From NCBI RefSeq assembly GCF_900100165.1, contig NZ_FNEO01000001.1:248001-312000 (forward strand): a stretch of DNA of 64,000 nt. The letters run 5' to 3'. Origin of the DNA: Flavobacterium glycines. GTDB taxonomy: Bacteria > Bacteroidota > Bacteroidia > Flavobacteriales > Flavobacteriaceae. Positions 34,208 to 45,618 of this stretch are shown here, in pieces. Position numbers and translations under genes: made by a program. Within the stretch, counting starts at the first letter, position 1, and the number at the start of each line of letters is the position of its first letter. Below the pieces are notes generated by a model. It ran no database searches. It saw only the letters and a list, made by a program, of their open reading frames with translations, and had not been told where the DNA came from.

Positions 34208-36367
34208 TTATTTTTTCAAAGGCTGAATCCCTTCTAATGTAGGTTTGACAGCAATGATATTTCCTTCTTCGTCAAAATATAGACGGTCAATACATACTTC
34301 CCTATTATATCCTGCCGCACGACCCATAGTAATTCCTTTAGGGATAGTAAAACGGTGGTACACAATATACCATTCATCCGTTCCCGGAATCTGAATTACC
34401 GAGTTGTGTCCTGTGCCATAAATTCCCTGAGAAGGATCTTTGGCCAGAATTAAATTTTCTGTAGGAATGTTAAAATTCCCCAACGGAGAATCAGAAGTTG
34501 CGTAACGTACTCTGTAGTTTTCGCTTCGGGTATCATCCTCTGACCATAAGAAATAGTATTTCCCTTTTCGATAAAAAACCTCTGTTCCCTCTCTAAAAGT
34601 ACGGTCTGGTTTTAAAACTGTCAAAGTATTTTCTTTAACCGAAATCATGTCGTCATTCAATTCGACACCCACCATAAATCCGTTCCCATAATACAAATAA
34701 CTTTTTCCCGAAACAGGATCAGTAAATGCATCCGGATCAATAATCTGACCTCTGGTAATTCCGTTTGGTTTTGTTGCAACCAATGGTTTTCCAATATCCG
34801 TAAACGGTCCCTGCGGATTATCGCTTACCGCCACACCAATTTTAGCATCGCCGGTGTAATAAAAGAAATATTTATACTGACCATTTATTTTTTTCTCAGC
34901 TGCTGTAGGCGCCCATGCTTTTACATCGGTCCAGACAACATCTTTTTTCAAATCTAATAAAACTCCGTCATCAGTCCAGTCCACTAAATTAGTTGATGAA
35001 AAACTCTTGAAATAATCGCCACTCCACTCGTTAAAACCATCGCTGGTAGGATACAAATGGAAACAATTATCTTTGTTAGAATACAAAATTTCAGGATCTG
35101 CATAATAGCCCACCAATGATGGATTATTTCTGACTACTGCTTCGACATCGACAGTCATTTTCCCTAAATCACCCAATTCAAAATCATATTTCACTCCTTT
35201 TTGAGAAAAATCCTGAGCTCCGGCCGGACTCACTGACAATCCTTTATTGGCTTTAAATTCAGGGTCAAAATACTTTAAATCGGTTCCGTTTTTTACAGGA
35301 AGCAACATCTTTTTATTTTCAACATCAACTATAACATTGTTTTGTTTAATAGCTCCTGATTTTGCACCTGCGATTTCGCCGTTGGGAAACCAGCCGAATT
35401 TAGCAATTAAAGCCTGTGCTTCCGCTTTTGTAATTGGCAAAACCGTACCATGCCTTGGATGAAAATTCATCGAAACATTTTCATCAATTACCTTAAAATT
35501 TTTCAAATCAGTTGAAGACGTAAATTGGTATTTCCCTTTTCTGTACATATCGTACATTAAAATATAAGTATCCGAATTGTTTAATTTAAAAACGCCTGAA
35601 CCTTCAACCGATTCATTAGTTTGATCTACATATTCATCCTTCAACACGTACCCTGAAGTCAATTTGTCCGAAATAGCAACTTTGATCCCTTTATCGGCAG
35701 TGTCTTCAGTTTTTAAGAACAAATGAAATTTTCCGTCTTTTTCAATAATATCGGCATCAATGCAGGAACCTTTTGTTGGACTAAAAAACAGCTGTTTTGG
35801 CACTGTTTCCAAGGCTGTAAAATCTTTATTGGCATAAGAATAATAAACAATATCTTTTCCTCCCGGTTGCAACATCGAGAAGTAGACCATGTATTTCTTA
35901 GCCTTAGCATCATAAATAGTTTGTGGTGCCCAAACTCTGGTCACATCTTTAAATCCCGAAAACACTTTTGAAATATCCACTTTCGAAGAAGTCCAATTCA
36001 CCAAATCAGTCGATTTTAAAAGTATCATCGCCTGATTATCCCAGCCGTTTGCCGTTTGTAAATCGGTAACGGTCATGTAAAAATTTCCATCGGCTCCTCT
36101 TAAAATATGAGGATCACGAACACCACCAGTAGTACTGATTACCTCCGAAGTAATCACAGGTTTATTATCATTCAGAGCATAATAATTATAACCGTCTTTA
36201 CTGATGGCAAAACGTATGGCTTCTTCTGATTTTGCATTTCCTGTGAAGTACACAAATAAGTAAGCACTATTTTTTTCGGCAACTTTTTTAGTGACGCTGC
36301 AAGAAGAAAACAACACTAAAACCAAGCTTATCGAAGTGGCAAAAAATGCGGATTGTATTCGTTTCAT
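34208..36367 (-). CDS. Double GH43-type glycosidase lipoprotein
   Basis: This 719-residue lipoprotein (signal peptide, lipobox LFSSCS) has two five-bladed GH43-type domains in tandem, about residues 35-320 and 400-715. The first keeps the catalytic set as RDPHIL (general base Asp), CIDADI (middle Asp) and SVEGSGVF (acid Glu). The second keeps YADPEIL, IIDPDAF and FREGTEVF. Both look catalytically complete. GH43 enzymes act on arabinan, xylan or galactan side chains. Which one each domain prefers cannot be told. It is co-oriented with the GH2 gene to the right. Confidence 0.85.
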   Translation of the reverse strand: MKRIQSAFFATSISLVLVLFSSCSVTKKVAEKNSAYLFVYFTGNAKSEEAIRFAISKDGYNYYALNDNKPVITSEVISTTGGVRDPHILRGADGNFYMTVTDLQTANGWDNQAMILLKSTDLVNWTSSKVDISKVFSGFKDVTRVWAPQTIYDAKAKKYMVYFSMLQPGGKDIVYYSYANKDFTALETVPKQLFFSPTKGSCIDADIIEKDGKFHLFLKTEDTADKGIKVAISDKLTSGYVLKDEYVDQTNESVEGSGVFKLNNSDTYILMYDMYRKGKYQFTSSTDLKNFKVIDENVSMNFHPRHGTVLPITKAEAQALIAKFGWFPNGEIAGAKSGAIKQNNVIVDVENKKMLLPVKNGTDLKYFDPEFKANKGLSVSPAGAQDFSQKGVKYDFELGDLGKMTVDVEAVVRNNPSLVGYYADPEILYSNKDNCFHLYPTSDGFNEWSGDYFKSFSSTNLVDWTDDGVLLDLKKDVVWTDVKAWAPTAAEKKINGQYKYFFYYTGDAKIGVAVSDNPQGPFTDIGKPLVATKPNGITRGQIIDPDAFTDPVSGKSYLYYGNGFMVGVELNDDMISVKENTLTVLKPDRTFREGTEVFYRKGKYYFLWSEDDTRSENYRVRYATSDSPLGNFNIPTENLILAKDPSQGIYGTGHNSVIQIPGTDEWYIVYHRFTIPKGITMGRAAGYNREVCIDRLYFDEEGNIIAVKPTLEGIQPLKK

Positions 36368-36446
36368 ATTATAAATACTATTTGTTTTTTAAAAGAATAG
36401 GCATTGTTAATTATGACTTTCCGTTTCTTATTTCAATATAAAAAAT

Positions 36447-36550
36447 GGAACACAGATAAAACTGATTTTAGCAGATTATCACAGATTGAAAAAACCACGA
36501 AAAATCCGTTTTATCTGTGTCCTGTTTTTTTTTAGTCCGCTTAGCGGACA
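36447..36550. repeat. Intergenic inverted repeat before the double GH43 gene
   Basis: ACACAGATAAAAC (36450-36462) pairs with GTTTTATCTGTGT (36508-36520), with a GATTTTAGCAGATTATCACAG stretch (split by one base) inside. A smaller GTCCGCTTAGCGGAC palindrome follows at about 36535-36549. This type is another dispersed Flavobacterium repeat, as far as I recall. Confidence 0.65.
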
Positions 36551-36563
36551 ATCACATTATTAA

Positions 36564-39701
<3,138 letters not shown>

Positions 39702-39710
39702 TTAGTGGTT

Positions 39711-41060
39711 TTAGTGTGTTTTTCGATTGAGTGAATTGTACTTAAGGCATTTTTTAAATTCAACAACTCTTACTGGCTGAGGGTCTACCTTAGCCAATCC
39801 TTCCCCATCGGCCTGACTTACATTTTGAGAAAAAATATGCAATTGTTTTTTTCTCTTCCAAAGTGACACATCAAAATTAGGCTCCCATTGCCCTACCGAA
39901 TAAGAAGTTACATCTTTCAACTCCCATTGTTTTTTGTCTAAATTGGCATACGCCAATGTGATTTTGTTGTCTCTTTCCTCATCCCTGAAAAGCAAATACA
40001 ACATCGATTTATCAACCAAAATTTTAGGACGGGAAATTGGAATTCTTTTAGTTCCACCACCTCCTAAAGTAAATGGGTTCGAATGAAAATTAGTATCGAT
40101 TAAATTCCATTTCTTATTTGACCAGTAAACCACTTTGTATTGTGGCACTCCATTAGTAGCCCAATAGGTTGCAATATAAGGATTTCCCGCTTCATCCACA
40201 GTCATCGAAGTTTGATTGATTAAGCTGCTGTTTTGAGGAACATTCCAGGCAGTTTCAGCAGTTGCTTTTGTTATTGGTAAACTGTATTTTTCTCCGGCAG
40301 ATTTTTGCCAGCTTTGTCCGCCATCAGCTGAAAAAGCATAACAAATAGTATTATTTGTTGATACATCCCAGCTTTCTCTCCAAACCCAGGAAAGATAAAT
40401 TCCTTTTTTGCCTACGCAAATTTGCCAATATGCCGAGCGCTGATTTTCTCCGTCAATTAAATTATTTTGCAATGAAGTCCATTTTTCAGTCTTCACATCA
40501 TAGGATTTCATAATCATATTGCCTCTTCCGGAAGCTCCTGAACGATAACAAAACAACAATTTCCCATCAGGTAAATTATGAAATTCAGGATAAGTAACCT
40601 TTATTTCATCCTGACCTGTCATTGGTAATTCTTCTCCTAATTCCAAACTAAATGGCGCTTTACTTTTAGCATATCGCAAACGAGTATCATGATGATCCCA
40701 ACTCACATGAAGATAGCCTTTAGCATCAACAGCAATACTAATATCGTTATGCGCGTCTTTTACATTTCCGCTATAGGGCGTAATTACTTTTTCCCATTTA
40801 TTGGTTTTCAATTTGCGCCTGGCCAAAACCATTTTCCCATCAGGATTGTAATAAGCGGTATATTGAAACTTTTTAAAAGTTGTAAGCGCACTGTTTCTAA
40901 AAACAACTGTATTTACCGAGTTATTACTCCAGCCCAAACCAACTTCGCTTTCATTAATTTTTAACTGAGCATTGGCTAGTCCTGAAAACAGCATCATTAA
41001 TAAACAAGCTCTAACAAGGAAGCTATTTATGTTTAATTGACCATTTAAAATCGTATTCAT
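39711..41060 (-). CDS. BNR_4-type beta-propeller protein (GH145/ulvan-lyase-related family)
   Basis: This 449-residue secreted protein (signal peptide ending ANAQ) has the repeated motif and blade pattern of the BNR_4 family (for example VSWDHHDTRLRYAKS, DGKLLFCYRSGASGRG, AFSADGGQSWQKS). Related proteins include GH145 rhamnosidases that act on L-Rha-D-GlcA and polysaccharide lyases on ulvan. Conserved His-His and Arg residues in HHDTRL are likely near the active site. Its exact activity is unresolved. It is the first gene of the left block operon and diverges from the GntR-type regulator. Confidence 0.75.
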   Translation of the reverse strand: MNTILNGQLNINSFLVRACLLMMLFSGLANAQLKINESEVGLGWSNNSVNTVVFRNSALTTFKKFQYTAYYNPDGKMVLARRKLKTNKWEKVITPYSGNVKDAHNDISIAVDAKGYLHVSWDHHDTRLRYAKSKAPFSLELGEELPMTGQDEIKVTYPEFHNLPDGKLLFCYRSGASGRGNMIMKSYDVKTEKWTSLQNNLIDGENQRSAYWQICVGKKGIYLSWVWRESWDVSTNNTICYAFSADGGQSWQKSAGEKYSLPITKATAETAWNVPQNSSLINQTSMTVDEAGNPYIATYWATNGVPQYKVVYWSNKKWNLIDTNFHSNPFTLGGGGTKRIPISRPKILVDKSMLYLLFRDEERDNKITLAYANLDKKQWELKDVTSYSVGQWEPNFDVSLWKRKKQLHIFSQNVSQADGEGLAKVDPQPVRVVEFKKCLKYNSLNRKTH

Positions 41061-41382
41061 TTGTATTTCTTTTATAAAATCTAAATCTTTTTATCTGACA
41101 GTTTTCTTTTTAAAATATTTTGAAATAAAATAGCAAATATATTTTTTTTAAAGTTTTTTTTTATGGAGTAAATAACAAATGTATGTACAACATTTACAAA
41201 AACAAACCAGTACCAACCAGTTTATAAATTTCTCTACCGGATATCTACTACCGTAGAGGTGTTGACAAACAAAACGACACATCAATTATTGGTAAATAAA
41301 TTATTCCATGCTAATTCATTTGTAAAACCATACCACTATATACCGGTTTTTTACATACATTTATAACCTGATTTTTTGAAAC
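41061..41382. promoter_or_regulatory. Divergent control region with AraR-like palindrome
   Basis: This 322-bp gap separates the BNR_4 and regulator genes. At 41134-41141 the minus strand reads TATATTTG, a -7 box for BNR_4. At 41177-41195 is an interrupted palindrome with arms AAATGT and ACATTT around ATGTACA. The 11-mer AAATGTATGTA at 41177-41187 occurs inverted as TACATACATTT at 41352-41362, close to the regulator start. A weaker CTCTAC...GTAGAG pair lies at 41232-41258. Sites resembling B. subtilis AraR operators are expected for a GntR/sugar-binding regulator. Confidence 0.55.
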
Positions 41383-42381
41383 ATGAAAATAATAGCAATA
41401 AACAAAAGACAGAATCTCCCAAAATACAAGCAAATTATTTTGTCAATAGAAATGTCCATAGCCGAGAAACGCTTAAAAAGAGGCGATAAACTACCTTCGG
41501 TTAACAAAGTTTCTCTTGAATTTAGTATTTCGAGAGATACGGTTTTATTGGCTTATGACGAACTCAAAAAAAGAGGAATTATTTATGCTATTTTAGGCAA
41601 AGGCTATTATGTAAAAAGTGAGGATTTTAGTTTTGAGCAGCGGATTTTCTTATTGTTTGACGAATTAAATGCTTTTAAGGAAGACCTCTACAATTCTTTT
41701 ATGGAAACCATTAACAGAAATGCACAAATAGACATCTTCTTTCATTATTTTAATCCCGAAGTTTTTAAAAAACTCATCCATGAAAACAATGGCAATTATT
41801 CGAAATACATCATTATGCCAACCAATTTGGTTAATGCAGCGGCTGTAATCAAAACACTTCCCGAAGAAGACGTATTTATTCTGGACCAGACTAATCCGGA
41901 ACTAAAGAATTATCCCTCTGTACATCAAAATCACACTAAAGACACTTACAATGCCTTAGAATCGGGCAAAAACCAAATAGAAAAATACAAAAAACTCATT
42001 TTGATTTTCTCCAGTTACAAACAACCCATAGGAATGCGGGAAGGTTTTATCGATTTTTGTAAAAAACATCAGTTTCACTACGACATCATCTCTAATTTTG
42101 AGAATAACGAAATCCAGAAGGGAGACCTTTACATCATCCCAGATGACCGTCATTTGGTAAACGTAATCGAACAATCTAAAAAACAGAAATTAGTTATTGG
42201 TCAGGATCTGGGCATCATCTCTTACAATGACACTCCTCTAAAAAAAGTCGTTTCCGAAGGAATCACCACCATATCCACCGATTTTGAAGAAATGGGACGC
42301 ATTCTGGCCGAATTAATTCTCAATCATAAAAAAGAACAAATTGAAAATAAAAGCAGTCTTATTATGAGAGGATCTTTGTAA
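41383..42381 (+). CDS. GntR-type regulator with periplasmic-binding-like sugar sensor domain
   Basis: This 332-residue protein has an N-terminal GntR winged helix (about residues 1-78; RGDKLPSVNKVSLEFSISRDTVLLAY, split here after SVNK) and a LacI-like ligand-binding domain (about 95-332), the AraR architecture. Such regulators repress sugar-utilisation genes until a sugar binds. A monosaccharide from the left block, such as rhamnose, arabinose or galactose, is a plausible ligand. It diverges from the BNR_4 operon, which it probably controls and which shares an operator-like palindrome with its own leader. Confidence 0.87.
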   Translation: MKIIAINKRQNLPKYKQIILSIEMSIAEKRLKRGDKLPSVNKVSLEFSISRDTVLLAYDELKKRGIIYAILGKGYYVKSEDFSFEQRIFLLFDELNAFKEDLYNSFMETINRNAQIDIFFHYFNPEVFKKLIHENNGNYSKYIIMPTNLVNAAAVIKTLPEEDVFILDQTNPELKNYPSVHQNHTKDTYNALESGKNQIEKYKKLILIFSSYKQPIGMREGFIDFCKKHQFHYDIISNFENNEIQKGDLYIIPDDRHLVNVIEQSKKQKLVIGQDLGIISYNDTPLKKVVSEGITTISTDFEEMGRILAELILNHKKEQIENKSSLIMRGSL

Positions 42382-42549
42382 CTCAGACTAATCTTATCTC
42401 AAGAAAAATCATACTGAAGGATACAGGTTATCACAGGATAGCTGTAAAATCAAAACCACTTAGATTTGTAGCAATACGCATTCTACTATTTTTTTTGCAG
42501 AATGCAGAACCCTCATATTTATTCCATTCAACCAATTAAACTTGCATCT

Positions 42550-42714
42550 ATGAAAAAATTGATTGCGCAATTTTTATTATTCAGCAGTACTATTTTCTGT
42601 TATGGACAAAATGCGGCAATAGCTGACAGCATCTATCCTCCCTCTGATTTAACTATATCGTATCATACCGAATGGGCAAAAGAGAAACTAAATCTCCATT
42701 ATCTTAAATTTTAA
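42550..42714 (+). pseudogene. Truncated N-terminus of an SGNH/GDSL hydrolase
   Basis: A 54-codon frame starts with a clean signal peptide (MKKLIAQFLLFSSTIFCYG) and then reads IADSIYPPSDLTISYHTEWAKEK before an early stop. That segment matches my memory of the opening of SGNH/GDSL esterases of Bacteroidota (DSIYPPSDL...YHTEWAK), which continue for another 180 residues. No catalytic core follows. It lies 60 bp upstream of the GH2 gene, so it may be what is left after deletion of an esterase gene of the locus. I rest this on a short match only. Confidence 0.45.
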
Positions 42715-42774
42715 TTACAAGAAGTAAACTACAGGATTTTTTTTATTAAAAAAGTTTTTACTTTTAGTGCAAAA

Positions 42775-45261
42775 ATGAATTCAAAAAAATATAAAATGAG
42801 AATACAAAACATGAATGTAAAAATGGTGATAATACTTTTTTTTACAGGATTTTTATCATTAAGCTCTTCAGCACAAAAAACATTCAAAAATAGCCGTAAT
42901 ACGATACTCCTTACTGATAATTGGAAATTTGCTAAAGACATCAAAGAAGACGCGTCCTCCTCAAGCTACAACGATTCTAAATGGTCAACTGTAAGTATAC
43001 CTCACGACTGGGCTATTTATGGCCCCTTTGATAAAAAATGGGATATACAAATTACAGCAATAGAACAAAATGGAGAAAAAATTGCCACAGAAAAAACCGG
43101 TCGTACAGGTGCACTACCACATATAGGTTCTGGATGGTATCGTAAAACATTCACATTACCTCAATTCCAACAAGGAAAAAGAGCTCTTATTGTTTTCGAT
43201 GGCGCTATGAGTGAACCTGAAGTTTATTTGAACGGAAAAAAGATAGGTCAATGGGGCTATGGCTACAGCTATTTTTACATTGACATTACGAAAGATATAA
43301 TTATCGGATCAAAAAATGTTTTAGCCGTAAAACTCACTAACCAGCCTTATTCTTCAAGATGGTATCCGGGCGCCGGACTTTACAGGAAAGTAAGCATCAT
43401 TGTAAAAGACACTGAAAGTTTTGAACAATGGAGCACTTTTGTTACTACACCTTTAGTAAATAACAACTTAGCAACTGTAAATATTAAAACCAATGCAAAT
43501 GGGACCAATTGTTCTATGGTAACCATTATAAAAGACGCTAAGAACAATATAATAGCAACAGCCAAAAGCCCAAAATCAGTTGATGGCAAATTCGACCAAA
43601 CAATTAATGTTACTAATCCGCAGTTATGGAGTCCTGAAACTCCTCATCTCTATACTGCCGTTACTCAATTAATTTCGAATGACGGAACATTAAAGGATGA
43701 GGAAATTACAAAATTCGGAATACGCTCTATTAAGTACGAACCTGAAATTGGATTCAGTTTAAATGGAAAGACAATTAAATTCAAGGGAGTTTGTCTTCAT
43801 CATGATTTAGGACCATTGGGAGCTGCCATCAATAAAGCGGCTTTAAAAAGACAACTAACAATCCTGAAAGACATGGGCTGCAATGCTATTCGCAGTTCCC
43901 ATAATATGCCTTCTTTTGAACAATTGGAACTAGCCGATGAAATGGGATTTTTATTTTTGGCTGAAAGTTTTGATGAATGGGCTAAACCAAAAGTAAAGAA
44001 TGGATACCATCGTTTTTTTGAAGATTATGCCGAAAAAGATATTGTAAACTTAGTAAGAGCAACCAGAAATCATCCTTGTATTGTAATGTGGAGTGCAGGT
44101 AATGAAGTTCCTGATCAATATGGAGCTGAAGGACTTAAAAGAGCTAAGTTTCTGCAAGATATTTTCCACAGAGAAGATCCAACACGTCCTGTAACAGTAG
44201 GAATGGATCAAGTTAAGCAAACTATGGCCTCCGGATTTGGTTCCTTACTCGATATACCTGGGTTAAATTACAGGGTTCATTTATACGAAGATGCACATAA
44301 AGCGTTCCCCCAAGGTTTTATTTTAGGATCAGAAACCGCTTCTACAGTTAGTTCCAGAGGCATATATAAATTCCCCGTAAAACAATATAAAAACAAACAA
44401 TATGACGATTTACAATGCTCATCATATGATTTGGAAGCTTGTAGCTGGTCTAATTTACCGGATGAAGATTTTGTATTACAAGATGACAAACCATGGGTTA
44501 TAGGTGAATTTGTATGGACCGGATTTGATTATTTAGGAGAACCTACACCTTATGATGAAAAATGGCCTTCAAGAAGTTCCTATTTTGGAATCTCTGACTT
44601 GGCCGGTCTTCCTAAAGATCGTTTTTACCTGTATAGAAGCAGGTGGAATACTACCGATAAAACATTGCATATTTTACCACATTGGAACTGGAAAGGAAGA
44701 GAGGGCGAAATCACTCCTGTTTTTGTATATACCAATTATGAAAGTGCTGAACTTTTTGTCAATGGCAAAAGTATGGGAATACAAAAAAAGAATAATGCAA
44801 CACCACAAAACAGATATCGTCTTATGTGGAATGATGTAAAATATGAACCGGGTACTATAAAAGTAGTTGCTTTAGATTCTAATGGTAAAGCTGTTGCTCA
44901 AAATGAAATCCACACCGCTGACACTCCTTACAAAATTGTACTTAATCCGGACCGTAAAACCATTAAAGCAGATGGAGAAGACATTTCATTTGTTACTGTT
45001 TCTGTTGTTGACAAGAATGGCATTCCATGTCCTCTGGCGGATAATCAATTGAAATTTGAAGTAAATGGCGCAGGAACCTATAGGGCTGCTTGTAATGGTG
45101 ACGCCACCTCAACTGAGATGTTTCACAAAAATACTATGAAACTTTTCAGTGGAAAACTGATAGTTTTAGTGAAAGCCACTAAAAAAGCAGGTACTATAAC
45201 ATTAAAGGTTTCCGGAAATGGACTTCAGTCAGGCATTATTAACTTGAAATCTACAAATTAG
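42775..45261 (+). CDS. GH2 beta-galactosidase with C-terminal Ig-like domains
   Basis: This 828-residue secreted enzyme has a signal peptide from about residue 17 (KMVIILFFTGFLSL, ending SSSAQ). The start may instead be the ATG at 42796 or 42811, which would place the peptide at the very N-terminus. The GH2 order of sugar-binding, Ig-like and TIM-barrel domains is complete, with acid/base Glu in WSAGNEVPDQ (about 443) and nucleophile in LGSETAST (about 520). A DUF4982-type domain and a final BIG2-like domain follow. Its direction differs from its neighbours on the left, and a strong terminator closes it. Confidence 0.92.
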   Translation: MNSKKYKMRIQNMNVKMVIILFFTGFLSLSSSAQKTFKNSRNTILLTDNWKFAKDIKEDASSSSYNDSKWSTVSIPHDWAIYGPFDKKWDIQITAIEQNGEKIATEKTGRTGALPHIGSGWYRKTFTLPQFQQGKRALIVFDGAMSEPEVYLNGKKIGQWGYGYSYFYIDITKDIIIGSKNVLAVKLTNQPYSSRWYPGAGLYRKVSIIVKDTESFEQWSTFVTTPLVNNNLATVNIKTNANGTNCSMVTIIKDAKNNIIATAKSPKSVDGKFDQTINVTNPQLWSPETPHLYTAVTQLISNDGTLKDEEITKFGIRSIKYEPEIGFSLNGKTIKFKGVCLHHDLGPLGAAINKAALKRQLTILKDMGCNAIRSSHNMPSFEQLELADEMGFLFLAESFDEWAKPKVKNGYHRFFEDYAEKDIVNLVRATRNHPCIVMWSAGNEVPDQYGAEGLKRAKFLQDIFHREDPTRPVTVGMDQVKQTMASGFGSLLDIPGLNYRVHLYEDAHKAFPQGFILGSETASTVSSRGIYKFPVKQYKNKQYDDLQCSSYDLEACSWSNLPDEDFVLQDDKPWVIGEFVWTGFDYLGEPTPYDEKWPSRSSYFGISDLAGLPKDRFYLYRSRWNTTDKTLHILPHWNWKGREGEITPVFVYTNYESAELFVNGKSMGIQKKNNATPQNRYRLMWNDVKYEPGTIKVVALDSNGKAVAQNEIHTADTPYKIVLNPDRKTIKADGEDISFVTVSVVDKNGIPCPLADNQLKFEVNGAGTYRAACNGDATSTEMFHKNTMKLFSGKLIVLVKATKKAGTITLKVSGNGLQSGIINLKSTN

Positions 45262-45315
45262 AAATCAATATTAGTTCAATCTATTAAAAGTTACATCCTC
45301 AATAACTTAAATTTT

Positions 45316-45354
45316 AAAAGCATAAAACTCTTTAGTTGAGTTTTATGCTTTTTT
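45316..45354 (+). terminator. Terminator after the central GH2 gene
   Basis: AAAAGCATAAAACTC (45316-45330) pairs with GAGTTTTATGCTTTT (45338-45352) over a seven-base loop and ends in a T run. Confidence 0.92.
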
Positions 45355-45415
45355 CATAATATCTCAACTCTTATATCACTCATTTACAGAACAACACAAT
45401 TGATTAAATTGTAAA

Positions 45416-45475
45416 ATGCCCCTTCGATATGTGTGATATCCCCCCTAATCTGTAAATGTACTATTAATAGTTTTG
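45416..45475 (+). promoter_or_regulatory. Candidate HTCS autoregulatory promoter
   Basis: ATGCCCC (45416-45422) and CCCCCC (45440-45445) have their first C residues 21 bp apart. TAGTTTTG (45468-45475), a -7 box, follows after 22 bp. The CE8 leader has the same layout on the other strand. A second -7-like box TAAATTTG lies at 45586-45593. Confidence 0.6.
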
Positions 45476-45618
45476 TTAAGTAAGAAAGCTATAGCAACAC
45501 TTTTCAATTTTTTTAAAACGGGAACTTCATCAAAAACATACAAACAAGTTGCATTCTGTCTTAAAAAAACAGTTATATATTATTGTAAATTTGTTCAATC
45601 CTACAACTAAAAACCACA

